NCBI GenBank assembly: GCA_963696495.1
Contig: CAVOKJ010000003.1
Span: 310,001-374,000, forward strand
Source of the DNA: Bog-756 sp963696495
GTDB lineage: Bacteria; Actinomycetota; Acidimicrobiia; Acidimicrobiales; RAAP-2
Direction: 5' to 3'
Length of the DNA: 64,000 bases
Below, one piece after another: positions 24,170 through 32,534 of the stretch. The notes beneath the pieces are model-generated. The model did no database searches. It was not told the origin of the DNA and saw nothing but the letters and a program-made list of their open reading frames with translations. Position 1 is the stretch's first letter. Every line of letters starts with the position of its first letter. The position numbers and the translations under genes are program-made.

Positions 24170-25288
24170 GGCCTCGGACGGATCCAGGACCAGGATCCCC
24201 CGGATGTTGCGTCCCTCCCGCATATCGCGGTAGCCGTCGTTGACCCCCTCGAGGGGATAGCTCCGGGTGATCAGCCCCTCGAGGTCGAACAGACCGCGCC
24301 GGTCCAGGTCCAGCAGCTTGGGGATGTCCGACCGGGGATTGGCCGAGCCGAAGAGGGAACCCACCACCTGCTTCTCCATCCCGGTGAGGTCGGCCATCCT
24401 GAGGGTGACCTGCTTCTCGGTGTAGGGATGGATGTTGGTCACCACGACACGCCCCCGCTTGGCGGTCAGCGCCATGGCCTTGGAGAACAGCTCGCCGCTC
24501 CCCACGCCCATGGCCATGATCACCTTGTCGGCCATGCGTCCGTGGGTGACATCACGGAGCGGGCCGAACATCTCCTCCATGGAGGAGGCCACCAGCGTGG
24601 CGCCGTAGCGCTCGGCGGTCTCCCGCTTGAACGCCACGGGGTCGACGGCGGCGATGGTTCCCGCACCCGCCAGCCGCGCCCCCTGGACGGCCGAGGCCCC
24701 GATGCCGCCGATCCCGACCACCACGACCGTCTCGCCCGCCCGCACCTCGGCGGCGTACACCGCCGACCCCCAGCCGGTGACCGCTCCGCACCCGACCAGG
24801 CAGGCCGTCCGCATCGGGTAGGACGGGTCGATCCTGACGCAGCTGGCCTCGTTCACCACCGTATGGTGGGCGAAGGTCCCGGCCAAGCACATGAGGTTCA
24901 GGCTCTCGTCACCGCGGTGATGCCGGGAGGTCCCGTCGACCTGGCGACCGGTACCGATCAACGCCCCCAGGTCACAGAGGTTCTGGTGGCCGGTCGAGCA
25001 TGGCCCGCACCGCCCGCACGACGGGACGAAGGCCAGGACGACGTGATCGCCGGGAGCGAGAGCGGTGACCCCGGCGCCCACCGTCTCGACGATGCCCGCC
25101 CCCTCGTGGCCCCCGATGATGGGCGTGGGCATGGGGGTGTCACCGGTGACCACGTGGTCGTCGGAGTGGCACAGCCCCGATGCCACCATGCGGACCAGTA
25201 CCTCGCCCGGACCCGGCGGGTCGAGCTCGATCTCCTCGACGCTCCAGGGCTTCCCGACGCCCCAGCAGATGGCTGCCTCGGTCTTCAT
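24167..25288 (-). CDS. NDMA-type zinc alcohol dehydrogenase
   Basis: A 373-residue medium-chain dehydrogenase. The catalytic zinc ligands are in SGLCHSDDH (Cys43 region) and GGHEGAGIVE; the structural zinc site is CGRCGPCSTGHQNLC. The Rossmann motif is VVVGIGGIGASAVQGA. The MKTEAAICWG start and overall sequence resemble the mycobacterial NDMA-dependent branch, which keeps its nicotinamide cofactor tightly bound and passes electrons to an external acceptor. ATG 25288 is chosen over GTG 25297. It would supply aldehyde for an aldehyde dehydrogenase such as that at 12040. Confidence 0.88.
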   Translation of the reverse strand: MKTEAAICWGVGKPWSVEEIELDPPGPGEVLVRMVASGLCHSDDHVVTGDTPMPTPIIGGHEGAGIVETVGAGVTALAPGDHVVLAFVPSCGRCGPCSTGHQNLCDLGALIGTGRQVDGTSRHHRGDESLNLMCLAGTFAHHTVVNEASCVRIDPSYPMRTACLVGCGAVTGWGSAVYAAEVRAGETVVVVGIGGIGASAVQGARLAGAGTIAAVDPVAFKRETAERYGATLVASSMEEMFGPLRDVTHGRMADKVIMAMGVGSGELFSKAMALTAKRGRVVVTNIHPYTEKQVTLRMADLTGMEKQVVGSLFGSANPRSDIPKLLDLDRRGLFDLEGLITRSYPLEGVNDGYRDMREGRNIRGILVLDPSEA

Positions 25289-25408
25289 CACGTCCACGTC
25301 CCCGTGCCCCGGCGACCCGGCTCGGGCCGACGGCCGATGCTATCCGCGCCGGACGGGAGTGCCCGGTCCGGGCGACACCGTCCGCTCACACTCACACCCA
25401 CGGGCAGG

Positions 25409-26749
25409 TCAACGGATGCCCAGCGAGGAGAGGACCGAGCCGGTGTCCGCACCGAGCGCCGGCGCCGGTAGGGGCCGCGGGGTCCCGTCGGAACCATCGG
25501 GCTCGGACCGACCCGGCCCCGGCACGGCCGGGGACAGCGCGACCGGGCCCCCGGTGGCCACCGTGGCCCCCGCTCGCGAGCAGCCGGCAGCGACATCGGC
25601 CATCGAGACGTCGACGTTCCAGCCTCCTCCTCGCTCGAGCGCAGCCAGGACGGCGACCGCCCCGGTGATCCCACTGAGCGGATCGGCGATGGCGTCGCCG
25701 CAGAAGCACGGTCCCTCGTCGTCCCAGACGACCAGTCCCCCGGCGACGGCGGCGTCGTCGCCGAATGCCACGCGCTGGGCCGCCGGGCCCGAACAGCCGT
25801 ACCCGGTGACCGACAGCCACACGCGGGTACCTCCCCGACGGAGGTGGTCGTCGGGGACCAGGCCCAACTGCTCCAGCGCACGAGGACGGGCCGCCGACAC
25901 CACCACATCGGCGGAGGACACGAGCTCGCCCAGCCGGCGGTGGCCGTCAGCGGTGCCGAAGTCGAGCGCCACCGACTCCTTGCGGTGGTTCAACCGGGCG
26001 AAGAACGCCCTCGACCCGGACCGGGCCCCGTCGGGCCGACGGCGCGACTCGACCTTGATCACCCTCGCACCCGCCGCCGCCAACAGGCCGGCGGCCAACG
26101 GTCCAGCCCACAGCGCGGAGAGGTCGACCACCACCAGGCCGTCCAGCGCCGCCGGCTCACCGGGGCAGCACCGGCGGGCACCGACCCCCTCCAACCCGAG
26201 GGCCCCCCGGGGTTGGGTCCGAGGCGCCGTGGCGCTCGGGCTCCGTTCACCGAGTGCGGACACCGGCAGTCCGAGCAGCGTCGAGCGCGAGACGAGGGAT
26301 GCGCTGCCGACGCCGGCGACCCTGCTGGCGACTGCGGCCCACTGTCCCGACCGGATGGGTCGATCCGGCTGGAGCCAGGCATCGACCAGGTCCCAGTCGT
26401 CGTGTCGGGCCAGGTTGACGGCCAGCCATCCGTCGGCCGACCGCAGCAGGCGGGCCGACCCACCGCAACTCACTGCGCCGAGACGCCGCAGTCCGGTCAG
26501 TGCCGCCCGTTCCACCAGCATCCGCATCGGGTCGGCGGGTGCGCCGACCCCCAGGAGCGCCGACCGGCGTCCCCATTCGACGCCCAGCTGCCCGACGGCC
26601 TCCACCAGTCCGGCCGGTGGCGGGAGACCCGGGCCGTCCGGCCGGCCCGACAGCGCGGTGAGCGCGTCGACGCCCGACGGGGTCGAGTTGCCGTCCGGCG
26701 GCCCCCCCGTCGCTTCCGTGCCGTCGGTGCCCCGGCCTCCATGGTCCAT
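25409..26749 (-). CDS. CaiB/BaiF-like CoA-transferase, apparently circularly permuted
   Basis: A 446-residue protein made of CoA-transferase pieces in the wrong order. The segment SADGWLAVNLARHDDWDLVD (104-123) belongs to the small domain that normally follows the large one. It comes before the family N-terminal core LDGLVVVDLSALWAGPLAAG at 202-221 and ARVIKVES at 228. YGCSGPAAQRVAFGDDAAVA (317-336) matches the region of the catalytic aspartate, and WNVDVSMADVAA (377-388) the end of the large domain. This suggests circular permutation or a fusion with loss. The ATG lies 8 bases after TACGTT on the minus strand, without a Shine-Dalgarno, so it may be leaderless. Confidence 0.78.
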   Translation of the reverse strand: MDHGGRGTDGTEATGGPPDGNSTPSGVDALTALSGRPDGPGLPPPAGLVEAVGQLGVEWGRRSALLGVGAPADPMRMLVERAALTGLRRLGAVSCGGSARLLRSADGWLAVNLARHDDWDLVDAWLQPDRPIRSGQWAAVASRVAGVGSASLVSRSTLLGLPVSALGERSPSATAPRTQPRGALGLEGVGARRCCPGEPAALDGLVVVDLSALWAGPLAAGLLAAAGARVIKVESRRRPDGARSGSRAFFARLNHRKESVALDFGTADGHRRLGELVSSADVVVSAARPRALEQLGLVPDDHLRRGGTRVWLSVTGYGCSGPAAQRVAFGDDAAVAGGLVVWDDEGPCFCGDAIADPLSGITGAVAVLAALERGGGWNVDVSMADVAAGCSRAGATVATGGPVALSPAVPGPGRSEPDGSDGTPRPLPAPALGADTGSVLSSLGIR

Positions 26750-26816
26750 CCGTGGTCAACGTACCGGTCGGCACGGGCCAGGCGCCACCAGCCAGGCGGG
26801 GGGGATATCGTCGGGC
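26750..26816. promoter_or_regulatory. Divergent spacer with two leaderless-type promoters
   Basis: On the minus strand TACGTT (26758-26763) ends eight bases before the CoA-transferase ATG. On the plus strand TATCGT (26806-26811) ends five bases before the MaoC ATG. Neither start has a Shine-Dalgarno sequence. The 67-base spacer could thus fire both ways. Confidence 0.4.
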
Positions 26817-27287
26817 ATGCAGACGATCACCGCGCCAGGCGACCTCACCCCACTCATCGACCAGGAACTGGGCTACAGCGGGTTCGTCGACATCACCCAG
26901 GAACGCGTCGATCTCTTCGCCGATGCCACCGGGGACCACCAGTGGATCCACGTCGACCCCGTGCGGGCGGCCGACGGGCCGTTCGGCGGGACCATCGCCC
27001 ACGGCTACCTCACGCTGTCCCTCGGACCCGAGCTCCTGCACGACGTGCTGACGTGGGAGAACATCCGGATGGGGGTCAACTACGGGCTCGACAAGGTCAG
27101 GTTCCCCTCGCCGGTGCCCGTCGGTTCGCGGATCCGCCTCGGGGCGGTGCTCCGCGGGGCCGAGGAGTTGGGTGGCGGAGGGGTGCAGGTGCGCCTCGAG
27201 CTGACCTTCGAGGTCGAGGGGGCCACCAAGCCGGCCTGCGTGGCCGAGCTGCTGCTCCGGTACTACTTCGAGGAAAGCCCTGCGTGA
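26817..27287 (+). CDS. MaoC-like dehydratase ((R)-enoyl-CoA hydratase family)
   Basis: A 156-residue single hot-dog protein with the hydratase-2 motif ATGDHQWIHVDP near residue 40 (catalytic Asp and His), then GPFGGTIAHGYLTLSL. The family hydrates trans-2-enoyl-CoA to (R)-3-hydroxyacyl-CoA. ATG 26817 was chosen because the family N-terminus (LIDQELGYSGFVDIT) follows it closely; the in-frame reading far upstream is antisense shadow. It is divergent from the permuted CoA-transferase. A 360-base gap follows. Confidence 0.88.
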   Translation: MQTITAPGDLTPLIDQELGYSGFVDITQERVDLFADATGDHQWIHVDPVRAADGPFGGTIAHGYLTLSLGPELLHDVLTWENIRMGVNYGLDKVRFPSPVPVGSRIRLGAVLRGAEELGGGGVQVRLELTFEVEGATKPACVAELLLRYYFEESPA

Positions 27288-27322
27288 GGGGTGCCGCAGG
27301 ACATCCGAGCGCAGCGTCGGTG

Positions 27323-27350
27323 TTCGAGAACAGCCTTTCTCATGTAGCCT
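27323..27350 (+). promoter_or_regulatory. Promoter with overlapping GAGAA/TTCTC palindrome
   Basis: TTCGAG (27323-27328) and TAGCCT (27345-27350) are 16 bases apart and could be -35 and -10 elements. Between them GAGAA-CAGCCT-TTCTC (27326-27341) is a perfect 5-bp inverted repeat, well placed for a repressor. In the 360-base region 27288-27647 I see this promoter, the small ORF at 27393 and the ribosome-binding site of the amidohydrolase, and nothing else. Confidence 0.45.
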
Positions 27351-27392
27351 GAGCCACGGAGTCCGGGGACGTCGGCACTGGGAGGGACCAGG

Positions 27393-27539
27393 ATGGAAAT
27401 GCTCGAGGGGAGGGTCGCATCCACCGGCGCCGCGGACGGACGGCACCGGGACGGGAAGCACTCCGCCGGCTGGGCCGGCAACCTCCCGGACGACCTCGAC
27501 GCCAAGAAAATCCGAGACTCGGCGCGGGTGGGATGCTGA
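27393..27539 (+). CDS. Possible small ORF (48 aa) upstream of the amidohydrolase
   Basis: An ATG preceded by GGGAGGGACC opens a 48-codon frame reading MEMLEGRVASTGAADGRHRD and ending DAKKIRDSARVGC. It is hydrophilic, basic and acidic in turn, with a single C-terminal cysteine and no signal peptide. It sits 43 bases after a plausible -10 and 108 before the amidohydrolase start. I do not recognise it. It could be a small protein, a leader peptide or chance; the good ribosome-binding site is the main support. Confidence 0.4.
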   Translation: MEMLEGRVASTGAADGRHRDGKHSAGWAGNLPDDLDAKKIRDSARVGC

Positions 27540-27647
27540 AGGGGACGACCGCGCCGGGCTGATCCATTCGATCGACAGGAACCATTCGACGCCTCGGCCG
27601 GCACCCCGATGGGGATGTGTGCGGAGACGGGGAGAAGGAGAGCAGCA

Positions 27648-28934
27648 ATGGAAATCAACGAGATGGTCATGGTGAGCGTGGACGACCACGTGGTCGAGCC
27701 GCCGCACCTCTTCGAAGGGCGCCTTCCCGCCAAGTACGTCGACCTGGCCCCCAAGTTCGTCACCAACGACGACGGGACCAACGCCTGGCTCTACGAGGGC
27801 AACATCCTCCCCAACGTGGCGCTGAACGCGGTCGCCGGCCGGCCCCGTGAGGAGTACGGGCTCGAGCCCACGTCCTTCGAGCAGCTCCGGCCCGGCTGCT
27901 ACGACATCGACGAGCGGGTGAAGGACATGGACGCCAACGGGGTCGTCGGGTCCCTGTGCTTCCCCTCCTTCCCCCAGTTCTGCGGCCAGCTCTTCGCCCG
28001 GACCAAGGACAAGGACCTCGCCCTGGCGCTGCTCCAGGCCTACAACGACTGGCACATCGACGAATGGTGCGGCACGCACCCCGGCCGCTTCATCCCCTGC
28101 CCCCTCCCGGCGATCTGGGACCCCGAGATCCTCGCCGCCGAGGTGCGTCGCACCGCGGCCAAGGGGGCGCACGCCGTCACCTTCTCCGAGAATCCGTCCA
28201 AGCTGGGATGGCCCAGCATCCACTCCGACTACTGGGATCCCTTCTGGAAGGCGTGCAGCGACGAGGCGGTCGTGGCCTGCCTGCACATCGGCTCGTCGTC
28301 CGACATCGTGATCACGTCGCCGGACGCCCCGATCGACTGTCTGATCACCCTGACGCCCATGAACATCGTGCAGGCGGCGGCCGACCTCGTGTGGTCACCG
28401 GTCCTCCGGAAGTTCCCCGACCTCAAGGTGGCGCTGTCGGAGGGCGGCATCGGATGGGTGCCGTACTTCCTCGAGCGGGTCGACTACAACTACGACCGTC
28501 ACCACGCCTGGACCGGGCAGGAGTTCGGGAACGAGCTGCCGAGCGAAGTCTTCAACAAGCACGTGCTCACCTGCTTCATCGACGACCGCTTCGGCGTGGC
28601 CAGCCGCCAGTACCTCGACATGGACAACGTGATGTGGGAGTGCGACTACCCCCACTCCGACTCGACGTGGCCGACCGCACCGGAAACCCTGGCGGAGAGC
28701 CTCGCCGGGATCTCGGACGACGACATCGACCGGATCACCCACCTCAACGCCATGCGCCACTTCCACTACGACCCGTTCACCGCGCTGGGCGGCAAGGAGA
28801 ACTGCACGGTCGGTGCCCTCCGCCAACGGGCCGTCGGCCACGACGTCTCCATCCAGTCGCGGCAGATGTCGAGCATCGGCAAGCGGGGGACCCGGTCGGT
28901 GGACCTCTTGTCCGCCGCCTCCTCCTCGCACTGA
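27648..28934 (+). CDS. Amidohydrolase-2 family metal-dependent hydrolase
   Basis: A 428-residue TIM-barrel protein starting MEINEMVMVSVDDHVVEPPH. The DDHVVEP block stands in place of the usual DxHxH near the first strand, keeping Asp and one His, as is common in the ACMSD/amidohydrolase-2 branch. YDIDERVKDMDANGVVGSL and WECDYPHSDSTWP near residue 333 (metal-binding Asp) fit the same family, which includes decarboxylases and hydrolases of cyclic or aromatic acids. ATG 27648 follows AGAAGGAG. A CoA-transferase follows on the same strand after 81 bases, so the product may be activated to a CoA ester. Confidence 0.85.
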   Translation: MEINEMVMVSVDDHVVEPPHLFEGRLPAKYVDLAPKFVTNDDGTNAWLYEGNILPNVALNAVAGRPREEYGLEPTSFEQLRPGCYDIDERVKDMDANGVVGSLCFPSFPQFCGQLFARTKDKDLALALLQAYNDWHIDEWCGTHPGRFIPCPLPAIWDPEILAAEVRRTAAKGAHAVTFSENPSKLGWPSIHSDYWDPFWKACSDEAVVACLHIGSSSDIVITSPDAPIDCLITLTPMNIVQAAADLVWSPVLRKFPDLKVALSEGGIGWVPYFLERVDYNYDRHHAWTGQEFGNELPSEVFNKHVLTCFIDDRFGVASRQYLDMDNVMWECDYPHSDSTWPTAPETLAESLAGISDDDIDRITHLNAMRHFHYDPFTALGGKENCTVGALRQRAVGHDVSIQSRQMSSIGKRGTRSVDLLSAASSSH

Positions 28935-29015
28935 GCCCACCGGACGGCGTCCCACGGCGCCGACCGCCCGACCAACCACCACGGCGCCCGGCGCGTCGAC
29001 CAAAGGACAGTGATC

Positions 29016-30233
29016 ATGGCCAACGCCCTCTCGGGCTTCAGAGTGCTGGAAGTCGCCTCGTGGATGTTCGTCCCCTCCGCCGGCGCGGTGCTGGCCGACT
29101 GGGGTGCCGACGTGATCAAGGTCGAGCACCCGGTCACCGGCGACCCCCAACGCGGCCTGTCCTCGATGGGTCTCATCCCCGGGGGTGACGGTGCGGTGAA
29201 CTACATCATCGAGCAGCCCAACCGGGGCAAACGCAGCATCGGCATCGACATCAGCACCGACGGTGGGCGCGACCTGCTCTATCAGCTCGCCGCCACCTCC
29301 GACGTGTTCCTCACCAGTTTCCTCCCCGCGGTGCGCCAGCGTCTGAAGATCGACGTCGAACACATCAAGGAGGTCAACCCCCGCATCGTCTACGCCCGGG
29401 GCACGGGCCAGGGGCCGCTCGGACCCGATCGCGAGAAGGGCGGGTACGACGGCGCCTCGTTCTGGGGGCGGGGAGCAGTCGGGAGCGCCCTCAAGCCGGC
29501 CGACGCCAAGTACCCCATCGGCGGCCGCCCGGGCTTCGGGGACCTGGCCGGGGGCATGGCCATCGCCGGGGGCATCGCCGCCGCCCTCCTGCAACGGGCC
29601 ACCACCGGTGAGGCTCCGGTGGTGGACGTCTCCCTCCTGGGGATCGCCATGTGGATGCTGTCCCCGGACATCGTGGCCTCCGGCCTGTACGGCGGCGACC
29701 CGATGCCCAAGTTCGACCGGAGCGTCTCCCCCAACCCGCTGGTGGGCAGTTACCGGACGAGTGACGGGAGGTTCATCACCCTGATGATGCTCCAGTCCGA
29801 CCGGTTCTGGCCCGACTTCTGCAACCACATCGGCCGACCCGACCTCATCGAGGATCCCCGCTTCGCCGACGGCGCGGCCCGCTACACCAACGGCAAGGAG
29901 TGCGTGGCCATCATCGACGAGGTCTTCGCCTCACGCACCTACGAGGAGTGGAAGAAGGCGCTGGCCACCCTGGAGGGCGTGTGGGCCCCGGTGCAGCTGC
30001 CGAGTGAACTGGCCGACGACCCACAGGTGGGGGCCAACGGCTACCTCGCCCACGTCGAACGGGACGACGGCAAGGAGTACGACCTGGTGACCAATCCGGT
30101 GCAGATGGACGAGACCGGCGACCGGCTGGTGCCGGCTCCCGAGCACGGCCAGCACACCGAGGAGATCCTCCTCGAACTCGGACTCGGATGGGACGAGATC
30201 GTGGCCGCCAAGGACGCCGGCTCCATCCTCTGA
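29016..30233 (+). CDS. CaiB/BaiF family III CoA-transferase
   Basis: A 405-residue CoA-transferase. SGFRVLEVASWMFVPSAGAV and DWGADVIKVEHPVTGDPQRG are nearly the same as in the gene at 10779. YDGASFWGRGAVG near residue 146 holds the likely catalytic aspartate. ATG 29016 is preferred to GTG 29010 for its spacing from AAAGGA. It follows the amidohydrolase and ends before a strong hairpin, so the two genes may form one unit. Confidence 0.88.
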   Translation: MANALSGFRVLEVASWMFVPSAGAVLADWGADVIKVEHPVTGDPQRGLSSMGLIPGGDGAVNYIIEQPNRGKRSIGIDISTDGGRDLLYQLAATSDVFLTSFLPAVRQRLKIDVEHIKEVNPRIVYARGTGQGPLGPDREKGGYDGASFWGRGAVGSALKPADAKYPIGGRPGFGDLAGGMAIAGGIAAALLQRATTGEAPVVDVSLLGIAMWMLSPDIVASGLYGGDPMPKFDRSVSPNPLVGSYRTSDGRFITLMMLQSDRFWPDFCNHIGRPDLIEDPRFADGAARYTNGKECVAIIDEVFASRTYEEWKKALATLEGVWAPVQLPSELADDPQVGANGYLAHVERDDGKEYDLVTNPVQMDETGDRLVPAPEHGQHTEEILLELGLGWDEIVAAKDAGSIL

Positions 30234-30241
30234 GCGGGCCG

Positions 30242-30265
30242 GAGGCCACCGTCCACGGTGGCCTC
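30242..30265 (+). terminator. Rho-independent-like hairpin after the CoA-transferase
   Basis: GAGGCCACCG (30242-30251) pairs perfectly with CGGTGGCCTC (30256-30265) around TCCA, eight bases after the stop codon. No T-run follows. Confidence 0.6.
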
Positions 30266-30345
30266 GCGTGGACGGTGCACGGTGGCGCCGCGTGGACATC
30301 GGGAGGGGCGAGACGTCGCCCGGGGCGAGCGCCTGTGGTCACCCC

Positions 30346-30389
30346 CTAGTCGGGAGGGAACCGCAGGCTATTTGGGAGGGAACCGCAGG
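30346..30389 (-). repeat. 22-bp direct repeat at the SDR stop codon
   Basis: CTAGTCGGGAGGGAACCGCA... and CTATTTGGGAGGGAACCGCA... are adjacent 22-base copies with 20 identical positions (30346-30367 and 30368-30389). The second carries the 3' end and stop of the SDR gene. Confidence 0.75.
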
Positions 30390-31132
30390 GCGCCGTCGAG
30401 GCGGATGTTCTCCCCGTTGAGATAGGGGTTCACCACGATGCTCTCGACCAGCTGGCCGAACTCGTCGGGCTCGCCCATCCGCCGGGGGAAGACGATGTTC
30501 TCCACCAGCTTGGCCTTCAGCTCCTCGGGGGCACTCTGCATCAGCGGCGTGCCCATGGTCCCCGGAGCGATGGCGCACACCCGGATGCCCACGGGAGCGA
30601 GGTCCCGGGCCAAGGGCAGGCTCATGCCGAGTATGGCGGCCTTCGAGGTCCCGTAGGCCACCTGGCCCGTCTGGCCCTCGTACCCGGCGATGGAGGCCGT
30701 GTTGACCACCACGCCCCGTTGGCCCGACTCGTCCGGCTCGTTGCCGGCGATGCGGGCGACGCACAGCCGGGTCACGTTGAACGTGCCGAGGGTGTTGAGC
30801 TCGATGGTGGCCCGGAACGCCTCCATGGCCATGGGCACGTTGTCGCGGGAGAGCGTGCGTCCCCCCATTCCCCCACCGGCCACGTTCACCACGACGGCCA
30901 ACGGTGCCAGCGACGAGGCGGCGTCGATGGCGGCGTGCACGTCGTCGTCGTGGTTGATGTCGCCGCCGACCGCACTGCCCCGGCCCAGCTCCTTCACGAG
31001 CTGCTCACCGGCCTCCAGGGCACGGTCGAACACCACCACCTGCATACCGATCCCGGTGAGACGGCGCACGGTCGCCGCACCGAGCCCACCTGCCCCCCCG
31101 GTCACGATGGCGGACCGCTTGCTCCAATCCAT
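30368..31132 (-). CDS. SDR, 3-hydroxyacyl-CoA dehydrogenase-like
   Basis: A 254-residue classical SDR: TGGAGGLGAATVRRL near residue 10, NVAGGGMGG, NTASIAGYEGQTGQVAYGTSK (catalytic Ser, then YxxxK) and IRVCAIAPGTMGTPL. The GQTGQVAY and FPRRMGEP pieces recall the type 2 3-hydroxyacyl-CoA dehydrogenase (HSD17B10-like) branch, which oxidises 3-hydroxyacyl-CoA or hydroxysteroids. ATG 31132 is set by AGGAGGAAGC. The P450 lies upstream on the same strand (85-base gap), so an alcohol made by the P450 could be its substrate. Confidence 0.87.
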   Translation of the reverse strand: MDWSKRSAIVTGGAGGLGAATVRRLTGIGMQVVVFDRALEAGEQLVKELGRGSAVGGDINHDDDVHAAIDAASSLAPLAVVVNVAGGGMGGRTLSRDNVPMAMEAFRATIELNTLGTFNVTRLCVARIAGNEPDESGQRGVVVNTASIAGYEGQTGQVAYGTSKAAILGMSLPLARDLAPVGIRVCAIAPGTMGTPLMQSAPEELKAKLVENIVFPRRMGEPDEFGQLVESIVVNPYLNGENIRLDGALRFPPK

Positions 31133-31217
31133 GCTTCCTCCTGGTGTGTTGTCTGCGAACGGGCCGGTGGCCGACACCGAGCGATGACGGCCGGGTCGGC
31201 AACCCTACCGTTGCTGC

Positions 31218-32426
31218 TCAGGCACCCGCCACCGTGAAGGTCAACGGGAAGTGGTCGATGGACCGGATGGCCGGCGTGTAGACGAGCCTGTGCCCCGCGG
31301 GCAGTTCGTAGTCGGGGATCCGCCGGTGCCACTCGCGCAGGGCGACCCGCAGCTCCTGACGGGCGAGGTGGGAGCCGAGGCACCGGTGGACCCCGGCGCC
31401 GAAGGCGGCGTGGCGGTTCACCTCACGGTCGAACCGCACTTCGTCGGCATCGGGCAGATCGCTCTCGTCGGTGTTGACCGATCCCAGCAGGACCATGACG
31501 TTGTCGCCCTTGGTCACGGGGCAGCCGGCCACCTCGGTGTCCTCCATCGCCACCCGGGCGACGACCTGGACCGGCGTCTCCCACCGGAGGAGTTCCTCGA
31601 TGGCCGCCGGAATGACCGACGGGTCGTCGACGATCCGCTGGCGTTGGTCGGGATGTTGCACGAGGTAGCCGAACATGCAGTCGAGCGTCGCCGTCACGGT
31701 GTCCAGACCGGCGATGAGGAAGAGGAAGCAGATGTCGAGGATGTCCTCACGGGTGAGCCGGTTCCCTTCGACCTCGGCGTCGAGGAACCGGCTGAGGATG
31801 TCGTCCTCGCGCTGGCGCTCCCGCTGGTCCAGGATCTCGTTGAAGTACCCGTAGATGGAGTCCGCCGTCTCCTGCTGATGGGCCTTCGCCTCCTCGCTGT
31901 CGAACTGGGCTCCGATGACCAGGTGCGGTCGGATGATCCCGTCCTTCATGGCGAGGAAGCGGGGCAGTTCGTCGAACGACAGGCCGAGCAGGTCGAGAAA
32001 GACCCGGGACGGGAACGGGATCGAGAACTCGCTGGCGAAGTCCACCTCGCCACGGTCGATGAACCGGTCGATCAGGTCGTTCACCGTCCGGGACACGGAC
32101 TCCTCGATCAGGGCCATCTGGCGGGGGGCGAAGATCGGATCGAGGAGCTTGCGGTACTTCTTGTGCTCGGGAGGGTCGATCTGGAGGGGGATGAGGGGGC
32201 GTACGTTCTTCAGGTCGACCGCGTCGGAATTGGACGAGAAGATCTCGGGGTGGCGGAAGACCTCGTCGGCCTCCGACTTGCAGGTCACGAGGACGCCCAT
32301 CTCACCGAGCGACATGACCGGGGTGGCGTCTCGCAACTGCTTGAACAGGGGCTGTGGATTGGCCGCCGTCTCCTCGTCCATCAACGAGAGCATTCCCCCG
32401 CTGTCCTCGGGCGGGTTGCTGTCCAT
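31218..32426 (-). CDS. Cytochrome P450
   Basis: The 402-residue soluble P450 has the I-helix motif LFLIAGLDTVTATLD, the ExxR pair in AAIEELLRWETP, and the heme-binding FGAGVHRCLGSHLARQEL with the cysteine ligand near residue 350. ATG 32426 (MDSNPPEDSGGM) follows ACAGGAG; the long upstream in-frame reading is antisense to the hydratase gene and was rejected. It would hydroxylate a hydrophobic substrate using a ferredoxin such as the one at 9191. It is divergent from the hydratase at 32535. Confidence 0.92.
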   Translation of the reverse strand: MDSNPPEDSGGMLSLMDEETAANPQPLFKQLRDATPVMSLGEMGVLVTCKSEADEVFRHPEIFSSNSDAVDLKNVRPLIPLQIDPPEHKKYRKLLDPIFAPRQMALIEESVSRTVNDLIDRFIDRGEVDFASEFSIPFPSRVFLDLLGLSFDELPRFLAMKDGIIRPHLVIGAQFDSEEAKAHQQETADSIYGYFNEILDQRERQREDDILSRFLDAEVEGNRLTREDILDICFLFLIAGLDTVTATLDCMFGYLVQHPDQRQRIVDDPSVIPAAIEELLRWETPVQVVARVAMEDTEVAGCPVTKGDNVMVLLGSVNTDESDLPDADEVRFDREVNRHAAFGAGVHRCLGSHLARQELRVALREWHRRIPDYELPAGHRLVYTPAIRSIDHFPLTFTVAGA

Positions 32427-32444
32427 GTACGCTCCTGTCGGCCC

Positions 32445-32460
32445 GGAAATGGTCGTTCTC
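32445..32460. promoter_or_regulatory. GGAAA-N6-TTCTC element between divergent P450 and hydratase
   Basis: The 108-base spacer between the P450 and hydratase starts contains GGAAATGGTCGTTCTC. It resembles the GAGAA-N6-TTCTC palindrome at 27326 in one half and weakly in the other. A regulator site is possible. Confidence 0.3.
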
Positions 32461-32534
32461 ATACTGGCACACCGGGCGACGACTACGGAGGCGTCCGGAC
32501 GTGGGCCGGATCCCGTCACGCAAGGGAGATCACC

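Noticed and set aside
27393..27539. Mycofactocin-type precursor peptide
   Set aside because: A short ORF near NDMA-type dehydrogenase genes prompted the idea, but the C-terminus ARVGC lacks the Val-Tyr end of such precursors and no radical-SAM maturase is in the window.
26247..28286. A 679-codon open frame on the minus strand
   Set aside because: It crosses MaoC, a promoter region and the amidohydrolase in antisense. No family-like sequence is visible.
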